Counted from the first letter of the stretch, positions 49,703-59,276 are shown. The stretch is DNA of 64,000 nucleotides from Lachnospiraceae bacterium (GCA_022790855.1 JAAVYA010000045.1:1-64000), one strand, 5' to 3'. The notes: generated by a model from the sequence alone, not told the origin. Program-made: numbers and translations.

Positions 49703-50414
49703 CCCCTTCCAATGTCAAATGACGTAAAAATGCGTTTCTTATATTTTCCAAATATGTTACGCTCACCGGAAGCTGCTCCCGGTTTGTAAGGAATATCTCT
49801 TTCCCCTGCAGTTTCATCACATGATACATATTCACCATAATCGTCCGATGGCACTGGATAAATTGCTTTGGCAGACGCTTTCGGATGCTTTTAAAAGGTT
49901 CTGCCTGTTTATAGGTTCTGTCTGCTGTAACAATATCTGTGGAATGATTACTGCTGGAAAAATATAATATACTGCGAAAAGGAATTTGCGCCATTTCATT
50001 TCTATATCGATAGGTAAAATATTCCACCTGCATCTTCTCCTTGAGATAGTTCATGCATAGAGCCAGCTTTTCATATTCTACAGGCTTCAATAGATAATTC
50101 AATGCTTGTACTTCATATCCCTCAAATACATATTCACGGAAAGCCGTTAAAAATATCAGGTCATTCTGGTATCCCCTCTCGCGAAGCATCCGCGCCGTCT
50201 CCATGCCGTTCATAGCTTCCAACTGGATATCCAGAAAAATCACATGATAATTCCACTCCTCCTTTTCCATCAATTCCTCGCCCGAGGTGTAACTGTCAAT
50301 GAAAAGAGCATGCTGATTCTCTCTTTCCCATCTTTGTAACATATGGATCAACATTTCCCTGTGCTGCTTTTCATCTTCCAAAATACATAATTTCATATTT
50401 TGCATTTCCTCCAT
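49674..50414 (-). CDS. agrA: LytTR response regulator (AgrA-like)
   Basis: Receiver LCILEDEKQHREML...VIFLDIQLEAMNGMETARMLRERG; LytTR region FIQCHRTIMVNMYHVMKLQGKEIFLTN. Confidence 0.88.
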   Translation of the reverse strand: MEEMQNMKLCILEDEKQHREMLIHMLQRWERENQHALFIDSYTSGEELMEKEEWNYHVIFLDIQLEAMNGMETARMLRERGYQNDLIFLTAFREYVFEGYEVQALNYLLKPVEYEKLALCMNYLKEKMQVEYFTYRYRNEMAQIPFRSILYFSSSNHSTDIVTADRTYKQAEPFKSIRKRLPKQFIQCHRTIMVNMYHVMKLQGKEIFLTNREQLPVSVTYLENIRNAFLRHLTLEGDGHSDSPSS

Positions 50415-50434
50415 TTTCCCACACGCTCTGGCAA

Positions 50435-51769
50435 TTATATTTCTGCAAGCGCCTGCCTGTCTCTCAATGGCAGCATAATGGAAACTTCAAAACGGTCGTT
50501 TTGAGGATTTATTTTGCAAAAACCTCCTGCACCGTTTATCAGCGTCTCCACCCGCTTCAGTCCCAGCCCATGCCCCTGTTCCTCTTTCGTGCTGAGAAAT
50601 TCTCCCTTAGAGCCATATGTATACTTTCCTCTGCTGCTGTTTTCCACCGTTATAAATAACGTTGATTTTACCGTCTTCATGGACAAGCGTACAAACGCCT
50701 CCTTGGTAGCCACACTGGCCTCCATAGCATTGTTCAGTAAATTCCCCACTACAGATGAAAACTCCACAGGGTTTAAAGGCATACTTGCATGTTTGGGCAA
50801 ATATAATTCACATTCAAACGCAATCCCGGCTTCCTTTGCCTCTTGCCTTTTTACCGCCAGTATAGCGTCTACCGCTGGGTTTCCGGTATACATTCCCTGG
50901 GTATCTGTGTGAATCATAGTGATTAACTGTGAAAGATACTCTTTGCATTCTGTGATCTGCTGCATTCCTACTAACTGCTGTATTGTCTGGAGGTGATTCA
51001 CATGATCGTGTTTCCAAGCCCGTAATGTTTTATTTGAAGAATCCAGGAGTTCAAATTGGGCTTTTTCCAACTTTCTTTGCTCCTTTATTCTCTGCAGGGC
51101 TAAATTCTTTTTGTATAAATTTCCGACGATTGCGATTAATACAAATATAAATAGCAAAATAAATAAAAAGGAAAAACCTACTAAATATAAAGAAAACAAT
51201 GCCTGTTTATCAATATTCACACTGCTATCTTCTAATTTTACAATATAAAAAATCAAAGTATCTGTAACAACAATTCCCGTAATAACAAGTGTTAAAAATA
51301 GTATCATAATGGGAATAGGAAACAGCAAGGAGTGTCCCTTGATATGTACAATAAAAAATGCAAAAATAGCAGACAGCAATAAATATAGAAACGCTGTCCC
51401 ATAACGGACATATGATACCTCATATATCATATCCAAATGACTTTCTGCCATATATGTTATGAGAAGTATGCTTATTTTTTCTGAAATAATAGATATCACA
51501 CTCATGGAGCAGCCCCAAAAAACTTTTTCAGACAAAGAATTCTTTGTAAATACTATTGTCATTATTACCTCAGAAAGTAAAATAATAAAAATAGAAGCAG
51601 TAATACTTCCTACAAAAAGATTACAAGTTGTGATCACTATAAAATCTCCCAAAATACATAAATACTTTCTAATTCCACAATATCTCATGCTTAGGCAATG
51701 AGATATTATATAATAAAAAAGCATCCCCTCCGTAAAGTTAATCAACAATTCCATCAAATTACTTAACAT
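50435..51769 (-). CDS. agrC: GHKL sensor histidine kinase (AgrC-like)
   Basis: Multi-TM N-terminus; WKHDHVNHLQTIQQLVGM; GNLLNNAMEAS; GHGLGLKRVETLINGAGG. Confidence 0.88.
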   Translation of the reverse strand: MLSNLMELLINFTEGMLFYYIISHCLSMRYCGIRKYLCILGDFIVITTCNLFVGSITASIFIILLSEVIMTIVFTKNSLSEKVFWGCSMSVISIISEKISILLITYMAESHLDMIYEVSYVRYGTAFLYLLLSAIFAFFIVHIKGHSLLFPIPIMILFLTLVITGIVVTDTLIFYIVKLEDSSVNIDKQALFSLYLVGFSFLFILLFIFVLIAIVGNLYKKNLALQRIKEQRKLEKAQFELLDSSNKTLRAWKHDHVNHLQTIQQLVGMQQITECKEYLSQLITMIHTDTQGMYTGNPAVDAILAVKRQEAKEAGIAFECELYLPKHASMPLNPVEFSSVVGNLLNNAMEASVATKEAFVRLSMKTVKSTLFITVENSSRGKYTYGSKGEFLSTKEEQGHGLGLKRVETLINGAGGFCKINPQNDRFEVSIMLPLRDRQALAEI

Positions 51770-51915
51770 TCTAATACTCCTCTCAATCTACATCTTTCTT
51801 TTGAAAAAATAAACCGCCTTTGTGATTCATCATTACTTTTTCTTAATAATTATATCATACTAATTACATTAATAAAAGATTCACGCCGATAAATGTCATT
51901 TTCTCGCTGTTTATA

Positions 51916-51944
51916 TTGACGAAACATAAAACTTCTGGTATATA
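51916..51944 (+). promoter_or_regulatory. Sigma-A-like promoter of agrD operon TTGACG-N17-TATATA
   Basis: ttgacg 51916-51921, 17-bp spacer, tatata 51939-51944, 40 bp upstream of the agrD ATG. Confidence 0.7.
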
Positions 51945-51984
51945 AAAGCTATCACATGTGAAATTTTTATTCAGGAGGTAAAAA

Positions 51985-52128
51985 ATGAAGCAACTTAGCC
52001 TATGCTTTTCCAAAGCTATCATTCATGGCTTGGACATCTTTCTTACCACCATAGCCGTATATTTTTCAAATATGCAGTGCCGCGGACACACATATGAACC
52101 CAAAGTACCAAAAGCACTACTAAAATAG
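51985..52128 (+). CDS. agrD: AgrD-like cyclic (thio)lactone autoinducer precursor, 47 aa
   Basis: SD aggaggt; MKQLSLCFSKAIIHGLDIFLTTIAVYFSNMQCRGHTYEPKVPKALLK: amphipathic leader, Cys core, acidic/proline tail YEPKVPKAL typical of AgrD. Absent from ORF track (<60 aa). Confidence 0.82.
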   Translation: MKQLSLCFSKAIIHGLDIFLTTIAVYFSNMQCRGHTYEPKVPKALLK

Positions 52129-52214
52129 TATTGCTAAAACCTACAATTTCTTAATTGAACCAACAGAATACCCAGTTGCTATTCAACTAAGATTCCAAAG
52201 AGAGGATGAAGTAA

Positions 52215-52646
52215 ATGAACAAAATAGGTAAAAAATTAAAAGGCGCCATCGCACTGTCTGCTGCGGCTATTACTTTAATATCAGCCATACCAGTTCATGC
52301 TGCAAATACAAGCGACACCCGGCTTCCCAGCTTTTTTATAAGTTATGATCTGTCTGCAACCACAGAGTTGCGGGCAAAAGAGGATAAAAGTGCTCATTAC
52401 GTGAATAATACAGGAGCTAAAATCCGCGTTCGCTCCCTGACTGTGGGCGGGGCCAATCTTACTTTAAACGGATACGGCGACGTTCCAGCAGGAGAAAAAC
52501 GCAGGGTTCGCAATACCATCAAAGAATCCGGTTTCAATAACTGTAAATTAAGTATTACAACCCCCGATCCCGGCACATCCATACGTCTGTTTGGCTGGTG
52601 GAGTCCCGATTGTGCAGGAAATTATAAATATGCTGAACATCAGTAA
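52215..52646 (+). CDS. Exported 143-aa protein with C-terminal WSPD motif (DUF2712-like)
   Basis: Signal peptide MNKIGKKLKGAIALSAAAITLISAIPVHAA; mature ELRAKEDKSAHYVNNTGAKIRVRSLT...FGWWSPDCAGNYKYAEHQ; SD agagga. Confidence 0.65.
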   Translation: MNKIGKKLKGAIALSAAAITLISAIPVHAANTSDTRLPSFFISYDLSATTELRAKEDKSAHYVNNTGAKIRVRSLTVGGANLTLNGYGDVPAGEKRRVRNTIKESGFNNCKLSITTPDPGTSIRLFGWWSPDCAGNYKYAEHQ

Positions 52647-52704
52647 AAACATTGATCGGGCATGAAACAACCATGCCCGGTCCCCCAAAAGAAAGGAAAC
52701 TAAC

Positions 52705-53529
52705 ATGTTACATCGAAAAAAAACATACGCCCTGAGAGCCATCGTCTTATGCACACTCTTTCTTCTTACTGCCTGCGGCTCCAAAACCCCAAAAAATATT
52801 CCTGACAATCTGCCAGACATTTCCTCAGAGCCTCAAGACAGCGCTGACAAGAATCAGCCGTCTTCTCCGGATAATCAAGAGCCCTCACAGGAAAGCCAAG
52901 AGCCTTCCCAGGAAAGCCAGGAACTTTCCCAGGAAGAATTAGAGATTCTGGCACAATCCGTACCCACCGCTGCAAAAGACGAAGTAAAAAACAACGGCAG
53001 CTTGTATGCTCTGGGCTCTCCTGTTCCCACTGTCTACTGGATCTCCGACACAGAATATCAAACCGGCAGTGAATATACCATACAAGACGCCGCTATTTTT
53101 GAGAGCTGTGAAGCGGCGGACATTGATCCGGACCAGACATATGCTTCAGACCTCTATGACGTTGCCACCGGCGTACCAAGTGTCCGGCCTCTGGCGGACG
53201 GCCCCCTCTTAAAATGCAATCTGAATATCAAGAATATCAGCTACGAACCTACCGAAACGCAAAGTATAAATGACATTTACTTGGTCTACTGGGAACCGGA
53301 AACAAACAAAGTAAAGCTTATTTCACATCCCGCTTATTTCTCCTCTTCTACCGGAATTGATGAAATGGGATGGGGTTATTGTGACTATGAACTGGAAAAA
53401 GGCGGCTCTTTCGATACAACAATTGCGTTCCCTGTGGACATGGAACAGTGTGAAAAAGAAAACCTGTACCTGTGCATGGATTTTCACTGCGAACAGGAGC
53501 TTTGGAAATTTGTAGATCTTGGACTGTAA
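52705..53529 (+). CDS. Lipoprotein with Ser/Glu/Gln-rich spacer
   Basis: Lipobox LFLLTACGS; SQESQEPSQESQELSQEEL low-complexity repeat. Confidence 0.7.
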   Translation: MLHRKKTYALRAIVLCTLFLLTACGSKTPKNIPDNLPDISSEPQDSADKNQPSSPDNQEPSQESQEPSQESQELSQEELEILAQSVPTAAKDEVKNNGSLYALGSPVPTVYWISDTEYQTGSEYTIQDAAIFESCEAADIDPDQTYASDLYDVATGVPSVRPLADGPLLKCNLNIKNISYEPTETQSINDIYLVYWEPETNKVKLISHPAYFSSSTGIDEMGWGYCDYELEKGGSFDTTIAFPVDMEQCEKENLYLCMDFHCEQELWKFVDLGL

Positions 53530-53553
53530 TCTTCTGGCAATAGGAGCAAAATT

Positions 53554-54426
53554 ATGCGTAACATCTTAAAAATGGAAGTAAAAAAGGCCCTCGGCAACAA
53601 ATATTTTATCATTTCCCTTTTCATTGGATGCAGCCTTTCCATGCTATGCCTCATTTACAACGCCGGAGTTTATCAGGACTATCTGCAACTGGAACATTAC
53701 GTTTTACAGGAAGCGGATTATATGATAAATCCCTACCATGCCGTATTTACCTTGTTTAACCACTGGATTGGCGGAGAGGGATACTCCCTTGGCTCCTCCC
53801 TGTTCTTTTTCATTTTTCCGCTGCTGACAGCCCTCCCTTACGGCTGGTCCTATTGTGAAGAAAAGAGGAATGGATATGCCCGAATGACCGTGGTGCTGGC
53901 GGGAAAAAAAGCTTATTTCCTGTCAAAATACATTGCCGTCTTCTTTTCCGGGGCTCTGGCAATGACGATTCCTTTGATATTCAGCCTGCTTAGTACCGCA
54001 ATGTTTTTTCCTGCCGTAACCCCTGTGGTACTTTACGACGTCCACTACAGTGTATTTTACCAATCCCTGATGTCCTCCCTATACTACACCATGCCCTTCT
54101 TATATGTATTCCTGTATCTTGTCATTGATTTTTTATTCGGCGGAATATTAGGCTGCATCAGCCTTGCCGCCTGTGCATTTATAAAATATAAGGTGATAAA
54201 TGTGATTGTCCCCATGCTTTTATGTCTGGGCATTCAATGGGGAGGGCGATTTTTATATGTATCTACCGATAAGGCTTACAAGGAAATATCTCCTCTGCTC
54301 TTTTTGCGGGGAGCCCAAACCTCCCACAAAGCATCCTGGGACGTTATTCTGGGGGAATTTGTGTTGTTCCTTATCATAACCCTTACCGTGACAATGATAT
54401 GGGAGAGAAAACATGAGATTTACTAA
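53554..54426 (+). CDS. ABC transporter permease (ABC-2-like)
   Basis: Six-TM-type ORF; FSGALAMTIPLIFSLLSTAMFFP; translationally coupled to the next ORF. Confidence 0.75.
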   Translation: MRNILKMEVKKALGNKYFIISLFIGCSLSMLCLIYNAGVYQDYLQLEHYVLQEADYMINPYHAVFTLFNHWIGGEGYSLGSSLFFFIFPLLTALPYGWSYCEEKRNGYARMTVVLAGKKAYFLSKYIAVFFSGALAMTIPLIFSLLSTAMFFPAVTPVVLYDVHYSVFYQSLMSSLYYTMPFLYVFLYLVIDFLFGGILGCISLAACAFIKYKVINVIVPMLLCLGIQWGGRFLYVSTDKAYKEISPLLFLRGAQTSHKASWDVILGEFVLFLIITLTVTMIWERKHEIY

Positions 54427-55267
54427 AATTCTGCGCTGGGATTTGGAAAACGGCCTATGGAAAAATAAAATGATCACCCTGGCGCCCTTTTTCATGATCC
54501 TTGTCATGTTCGCTGACTTTTGGAACCGGGTATGCGCCTATGACAGAGCGGGGATATTTCCCAAAAGCTCTGTTTCCTTCGGAGACTTTTGGATATATCT
54601 TTACGGCGGAATGAAAGTATATCGTCCCCAGGATGGAACCGTATTTTTGTTTCCGGTGATCTGGATCCTGCTGTTGGCTATGCCCGCCTTTTTGACGCTT
54701 CACTACCCCTTCCGGGATATGCTAGACATTGGCCCCCAAATTTTGTGCCGTTCGGGCTCCCGGAAAAACTGGTGGCTTTCCAAATGTTTCTGGAACCTAT
54801 GCTGCACCACATGTTTTTATTTGATCGTGCTGCTTACGGCTCTTTTCCTGTGTATCCTGTGGAAACGTCCTCTTACAGCCGATTTACACCCAAGAGTCAT
54901 CCAGATACTGTTCCAATTGACAGACCAGCCCACAGAGGTCTCCCCCCTGCTGCCATGGTATACGTTTTTACTTCCATTACTGATTTCCCTGGCGCTGAAT
55001 ATGCTGCAGATGACCTTGTCCCTGTTTCTGAAACCCTTATTCGGCTTTCTTTGCACCTCTGTCATCCTGATTTGCTCTGCATATGCCATGCATCCGGCCC
55101 TGCTGGGGAATTATGGTATGCTGCTGCGCCACAGCTGGTTTATAAAAGAAGGCGTATCTTACAGACTTGGCATTGCCCTGGCGTTATGTTTCATTTTTAT
55201 TTCTATGATTGTGGGGCTGATCCGGTTTCAATCCCACGATATCACAAACGGAGTGTATGAACTATGA
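54413..55267 (+). CDS. ABC transporter permease-like membrane protein
   Basis: Multi-TM ORF overlapping both neighbours in an ABC operon. Confidence 0.7.
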   Translation: MRFTKILRWDLENGLWKNKMITLAPFFMILVMFADFWNRVCAYDRAGIFPKSSVSFGDFWIYLYGGMKVYRPQDGTVFLFPVIWILLLAMPAFLTLHYPFRDMLDIGPQILCRSGSRKNWWLSKCFWNLCCTTCFYLIVLLTALFLCILWKRPLTADLHPRVIQILFQLTDQPTEVSPLLPWYTFLLPLLISLALNMLQMTLSLFLKPLFGFLCTSVILICSAYAMHPALLGNYGMLLRHSWFIKEGVSYRLGIALALCFIFISMIVGLIRFQSHDITNGVYEL

Positions 55268-55926
55268 CTTATATCAAAGCAGAACACATTACGAAGATCA
55301 TTCGGCATCAAAAAGTGCTGAACGATCTTTCCTTCACTATGGAATCCGGCAACATATACGGCCTTTGCGGCATCAATGGTTCCGGAAAAACGATGTTGAT
55401 GCGGGCTCTCCTGGGATTGATCCACCCTACGAGTGGAACCATATCCATTGACGGCGCTGTTCTTGGAAAAGATATAGAATTTCCCAAAAGCGTAGGATTT
55501 CTCCTGGAAAATCCTGCATTTTTGGACCGATACAGCGGATTTCAGAACTTGATGCTCTTAGCAAGAATCCGGGAAATTGCCTCAAAAGAAACCGTAACAA
55601 ATTGGCTGGAACAAGTAGGGCTTTCTGATGCCGGAAAAAAGAAATACAAGAAATATTCCCTGGGTATGAAGCAGCGGCTGGGAATTGCAGCAGCCCTGAT
55701 GGAGCAGCCTGACATTATTATTTTAGACGAACCCACCAACGCTTTAGACGCTTCCGGTGTTGCTCTCGTTATGGATTTGGTAAAAAAAGAAAAGGAACGG
55801 GGAGCCCTGGTAATCCTCTCTTGCCATGACGCTGATTTTTTAAAGAAAACCGCAGATGAAATTCTGGAGATGGCAGCAGGTGAATTTACAAAAATATCCC
55901 CAAACAGCAAGGAGGAGCCAAAATGA
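55264..55926 (+). CDS. ABC transporter ATP-binding protein
   Basis: Walker A GINGSGKTML; signature YSLGMKQRLGIAAALM; Walker B IIILDEPTNALD. Confidence 0.93.
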   Translation: MTYIKAEHITKIIRHQKVLNDLSFTMESGNIYGLCGINGSGKTMLMRALLGLIHPTSGTISIDGAVLGKDIEFPKSVGFLLENPAFLDRYSGFQNLMLLARIREIASKETVTNWLEQVGLSDAGKKKYKKYSLGMKQRLGIAAALMEQPDIIILDEPTNALDASGVALVMDLVKKEKERGALVILSCHDADFLKKTADEILEMAAGEFTKISPNSKEEPK

Positions 55927-56510
55927 AAAAAGCATTGACCGTATGTGCCTTGTTTCTGATCCTCCTGCTTTTTGCCCTGCGCATTTATGGGATAAACCAT
56001 GAGATGGGCCTTGGGGAAACTTTAGAATATTCCATGAACGAAGTCGTTCCTCTGGAAAACGACTTTAACCATAATTCTGAGGAAGCTGCCCCGGGCTATA
56101 GCGTCCAGGTATTGGGGTGTGAATGGATGGAGGTCTCCGACTTTATAGAAAAATACCAGGTCAACAGCGACCTGGTCAGCGACTCTACCTCTTATTATAT
56201 ATTGGTAACACTTTCCTGTAAAAACGCAGACAATCAACAGGGCACAGACGCAGGGATTTCCCTGTTCGGTTTCCCCCTGGTGGGAATCAACTATCTCACA
56301 GAATTTGATGAATCTTCCTTCCTTGCGCTGAATCCAAATATGCCAGGAGAACAATTCGCCCTGTATCCTGGAACTGATATGGAAATGACGTTGGCTTATC
56401 CCATCAACGTAATGAACAAAACGGAGTTTCAAAAGCTTCTCCGCTCCAAAATCTGGTTAAACCTGACGGAATACCCCAACCGGAAAATTGTGCGGCTGGA
56501 AATCTCCTGA
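55923..56510 (+). CDS. Membrane-anchored extracytoplasmic protein, DUF5028-like
   Basis: N-terminal TM KALTVCALFLILLLFALRIYG; last gene of the agrD-headed run; ATGA overlap with the ATPase. Confidence 0.6.
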   Translation: MKKALTVCALFLILLLFALRIYGINHEMGLGETLEYSMNEVVPLENDFNHNSEEAAPGYSVQVLGCEWMEVSDFIEKYQVNSDLVSDSTSYYILVTLSCKNADNQQGTDAGISLFGFPLVGINYLTEFDESSFLALNPNMPGEQFALYPGTDMEMTLAYPINVMNKTEFQKLLRSKIWLNLTEYPNRKIVRLEIS

Positions 56511-56588
56511 GTACAAATGGACAAGCCCTTTACTGCCACTGGCTCCCCATCCAAAAAGGAGCCAGAAATTTTTATGCGAAACGCTGCC

Positions 56589-58022
56589 TTATATCACATT
56601 CTCCGGGCGTCTCCTGCTGATTTTTTCCAAATAAGGAAGCTCCCGTTTCAAGTCCTTCCGTACGCTGATATGCCAAAAATATTCTCCCAAAAACAACAGC
56701 TTATGTAGTCTGTCCTCATGGATCAGGGCATGTACTAACCTGGGAAACGAATAAATTTTTTTACTGGCCTTGATATTCTCCACCTGCAATTCATAAGGAG
56801 TCATGGATTTGGGCCAATGAACTGCGTTTCCATTGTATTTGTCCCAGTTTTTATGAAGCAGCCGCTCCTTATCGGCCTCATATACCGGCGTCCCCGGGAC
56901 AAAATACATGCATTGAATCAAAGCGCCCTGAATCCCCTGCTCTATGACAAAATCAGCCAGGCGCTCTCCCACTCCCACGGTATGGCTGTCCGCCCCCAAA
57001 ATAAACAGTCCCCGGACGGAGAGACCGTGGCGTTTGATATTCTGAATTGCTGTAATGATATCACGTTTCGTACTTTTTTTGTGATATTGTTGAAACGCAT
57101 CATCATCTATAAACTCTATCCCCATGGCAATCTCTGCAAATCCAGCCCGTTTCAGCAGGCAAAGCATCTCATCATCCAGCCCCACCTCCCATCTGGCCTG
57201 TACCGTAAAGCAGTAATGAATATTGCTGTCAATGATCTTTTGAAGCACCGCCATGGCCCACTTTCGGTCTGCAAAAAAATTGTCGTCTGTAATCCACAAT
57301 GCCTTCAGCAGACGATGATGTCCTCTCTCCTGAAATGCAATGGTCCGGCGGATATCCTCCACCACATATTCCGGCGTCCTGGTTCGGACACGTCTTCCAA
57401 AATGGCGTACCAAGGCGCAATAATCGCAATCATGGGGACATCCTCGGGAAGCATGAACCTGCCCCCACAAGGTATTATGCCCTGCCATTTTTTGATACCG
57501 GTAAACAAGATTCTTATTGGGGATCGTCTCAAACGTTTCCGGGGGCTTTCGTTCCCCCGTATGAACCAGCCTGCCGTTTTTCAGATAAGCAACCCCTGGG
57601 AAATCCGGAACCTTCTTTTTCTGAACAGCCCGAACCATATCCAGGATAGATTCATCCCCTTCTCCCAGAAGCACATAGTCGCAATACCGCGCCGCCTCAG
57701 GATAATTCATGGAAGCATGAAGCCCGCCCATCACAACCACAGCCTTACTGTGCTTCTTAAAATACCGGGCCAGCGCATAGCCCCGCCTGGCCTGAAAGGT
57801 GAATATCCCAATAAAAATAAGATCTGCATCCAGGATGTCTTTCATTACCAGCCGTGAAATGGACTCACTGTACATCCGTGTATCAGGAACTTTCTTCTGC
57901 ACGATCGTAGCCAGCGTATTCAATCCCACAGACGGAGTCCTGATATAACGGTCATAGACAAAATAATTTAAAATGGAAGGCTGATAAGGCCTGTTCCCAG
58001 GTTCCACAAATCTGATCTTCAT
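56589..58022 (-). CDS. B12-binding-domain radical SAM protein
   Basis: ASRGCPHDCDYCAL cluster motif; VVVMGGLHASMNYPEAARYCDYVLLGEGDE; start MKIRFVEPGN at 58022 preferred. Confidence 0.9.
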   Translation of the reverse strand: MKIRFVEPGNRPYQPSILNYFVYDRYIRTPSVGLNTLATIVQKKVPDTRMYSESISRLVMKDILDADLIFIGIFTFQARRGYALARYFKKHSKAVVVMGGLHASMNYPEAARYCDYVLLGEGDESILDMVRAVQKKKVPDFPGVAYLKNGRLVHTGERKPPETFETIPNKNLVYRYQKMAGHNTLWGQVHASRGCPHDCDYCALVRHFGRRVRTRTPEYVVEDIRRTIAFQERGHHRLLKALWITDDNFFADRKWAMAVLQKIIDSNIHYCFTVQARWEVGLDDEMLCLLKRAGFAEIAMGIEFIDDDAFQQYHKKSTKRDIITAIQNIKRHGLSVRGLFILGADSHTVGVGERLADFVIEQGIQGALIQCMYFVPGTPVYEADKERLLHKNWDKYNGNAVHWPKSMTPYELQVENIKASKKIYSFPRLVHALIHEDRLHKLLFLGEYFWHISVRKDLKRELPYLEKISRRRPENVI

Positions 58023-58053
58023 ACAATGCGCTTCCTTTCTTTCATCACAAAAT

Positions 58054-58752
58054 CTATCTGGCACCTTCATGTAAAATCTCTTTTACCTGCCAAAGATGAT
58101 CAATCTCATAATCCGGTTTTATTTCCGCCTGCTGGATACGATGCCCTGGATTATACCAGCAGCACAAAATCCCCGCCTGCTTTCCTCCCAGCATATCGCT
58201 GGTAAGGGAATCCCCCACGATCAAAACCTCTTTCGTTCCATAACATCCGATCCTATTCCAAACATATGTAAAAAATGCCGGATCCGGCTTCTCTGCACCA
58301 ATTTCATCTGAGATAAAAGCCCCGTCAAGTATTTCATTTAAACCAGAATTCTCCAGCTTTCTTTTTTGGGCCGTTTTAGTTCCGTTTGTAACAGCATACT
58401 GCTTTACCTGACCCTTCAGTTCTTGTACCAGTTGATCTGCATGATCCTGGAAATAAACCGTATCCCCCAGCCTGATTTGGTATTCCAAATTGAACGCAGA
58501 TACCTGTCCAGTCTCCAACCCTTCTTTTTCAAAAAACTCCCGGAACCGCCCTTCCAATACTTCTTTTTTGCTCAGTTCACCCCTTTCGAGCCGCTCCCAA
58601 TATCCCTGATTTATCACAGAATACCGGGCTATCATTTCATCGGTACATGCTCCCATTCCAAACAACTGGAAACATTTTTTCAGAGCATCATATTCTGCCC
58701 TGTTAAAATCCAGTAAGGTTCCGTCAATATCCCATAGAATTACTTTTATCAT
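58054..58752 (-). CDS. HAD hydrolase, YjjG-like
   Basis: VILWDIDGTLLDFNRAEYDALKKCF; GAEKPDPAFF; EVLIVGDSLTSDMLGGKQAGI. Confidence 0.9.
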   Translation of the reverse strand: MIKVILWDIDGTLLDFNRAEYDALKKCFQLFGMGACTDEMIARYSVINQGYWERLERGELSKKEVLEGRFREFFEKEGLETGQVSAFNLEYQIRLGDTVYFQDHADQLVQELKGQVKQYAVTNGTKTAQKRKLENSGLNEILDGAFISDEIGAEKPDPAFFTYVWNRIGCYGTKEVLIVGDSLTSDMLGGKQAGILCCWYNPGHRIQQAEIKPDYEIDHLWQVKEILHEGAR

Positions 58753-58788
58753 TTCTCCTCCTACCCCACCCGATAAATAGGAAGGTGG

Positions 58789-58985
58789 TCAAACTGTTAT
58801 TTCAATTTGATTTCCCTCAATGCCTACAATACAGCTTTCATAATACCCATCGCCTGTTGTTCGTGGTCCACCTACCACCTCATAGCCCTCTGCTCTTAGC
58901 CTGCTTGTCAGCTGATCCACTTGCTCCCTGCTTCCAACAGAAAATGCTATGTGAACATATCCTGTCCTGTTTAGCGGTTTGCTGG
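58789..58985 (-). pseudogene. C-terminal remnant of VOC/glyoxalase-family protein
   Basis: Minus strand: [64 protein letters not shown]; no N-terminus; abuts phage-derived sequence. Confidence 0.7.
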
Positions 58986-59080
58986 AAAAACACCCTGTTT
59001 CGGCTCTGGTATGGAATAAGCATACCCAAAAGATAATGGCTGCATTTCCGATGGTGTAATCACAGCCAGGAATAAGACCT
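58985..59080 (+). pseudogene. Endolysin 3'-end remnant
   Basis: Matches the 3' end of the 61.0-62.1 kb endolysin (..ccctgtttcggc..ggaatggaat..; gatggtgtaatcacagccaggaataagacctg..atcactcctgggg). Confidence 0.6.
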
Positions 59081-59276
59081 GCATATCACTCCTGGGGTTG
59101 TTATAGATATTGTTACTAATTTGCTTCTATTTGACAGCGTTTTACCCCGGCTTACACAAAATATAAAGCTAAATTTTTCGGAAAATCCTGGGTTTTAGAA
59201 GGTTATATACTCCTAGGTTTATGATATGATAAAGCTGTTGTCCTCCCAATACCTGGCAACAGGGGGAGGTGTTTAC

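Noticed and set aside
51855-51915. LytTR (AgrA) direct-repeat operator upstream of agrD
   Set aside because: No repeat pair convincing enough to call by eye; needs motif scanning or footprinting.
56817-57857. 346-aa plus-strand ORF
   Set aside because: Antisense to the B12/radical SAM gene with an intact CxxxCxxC motif.
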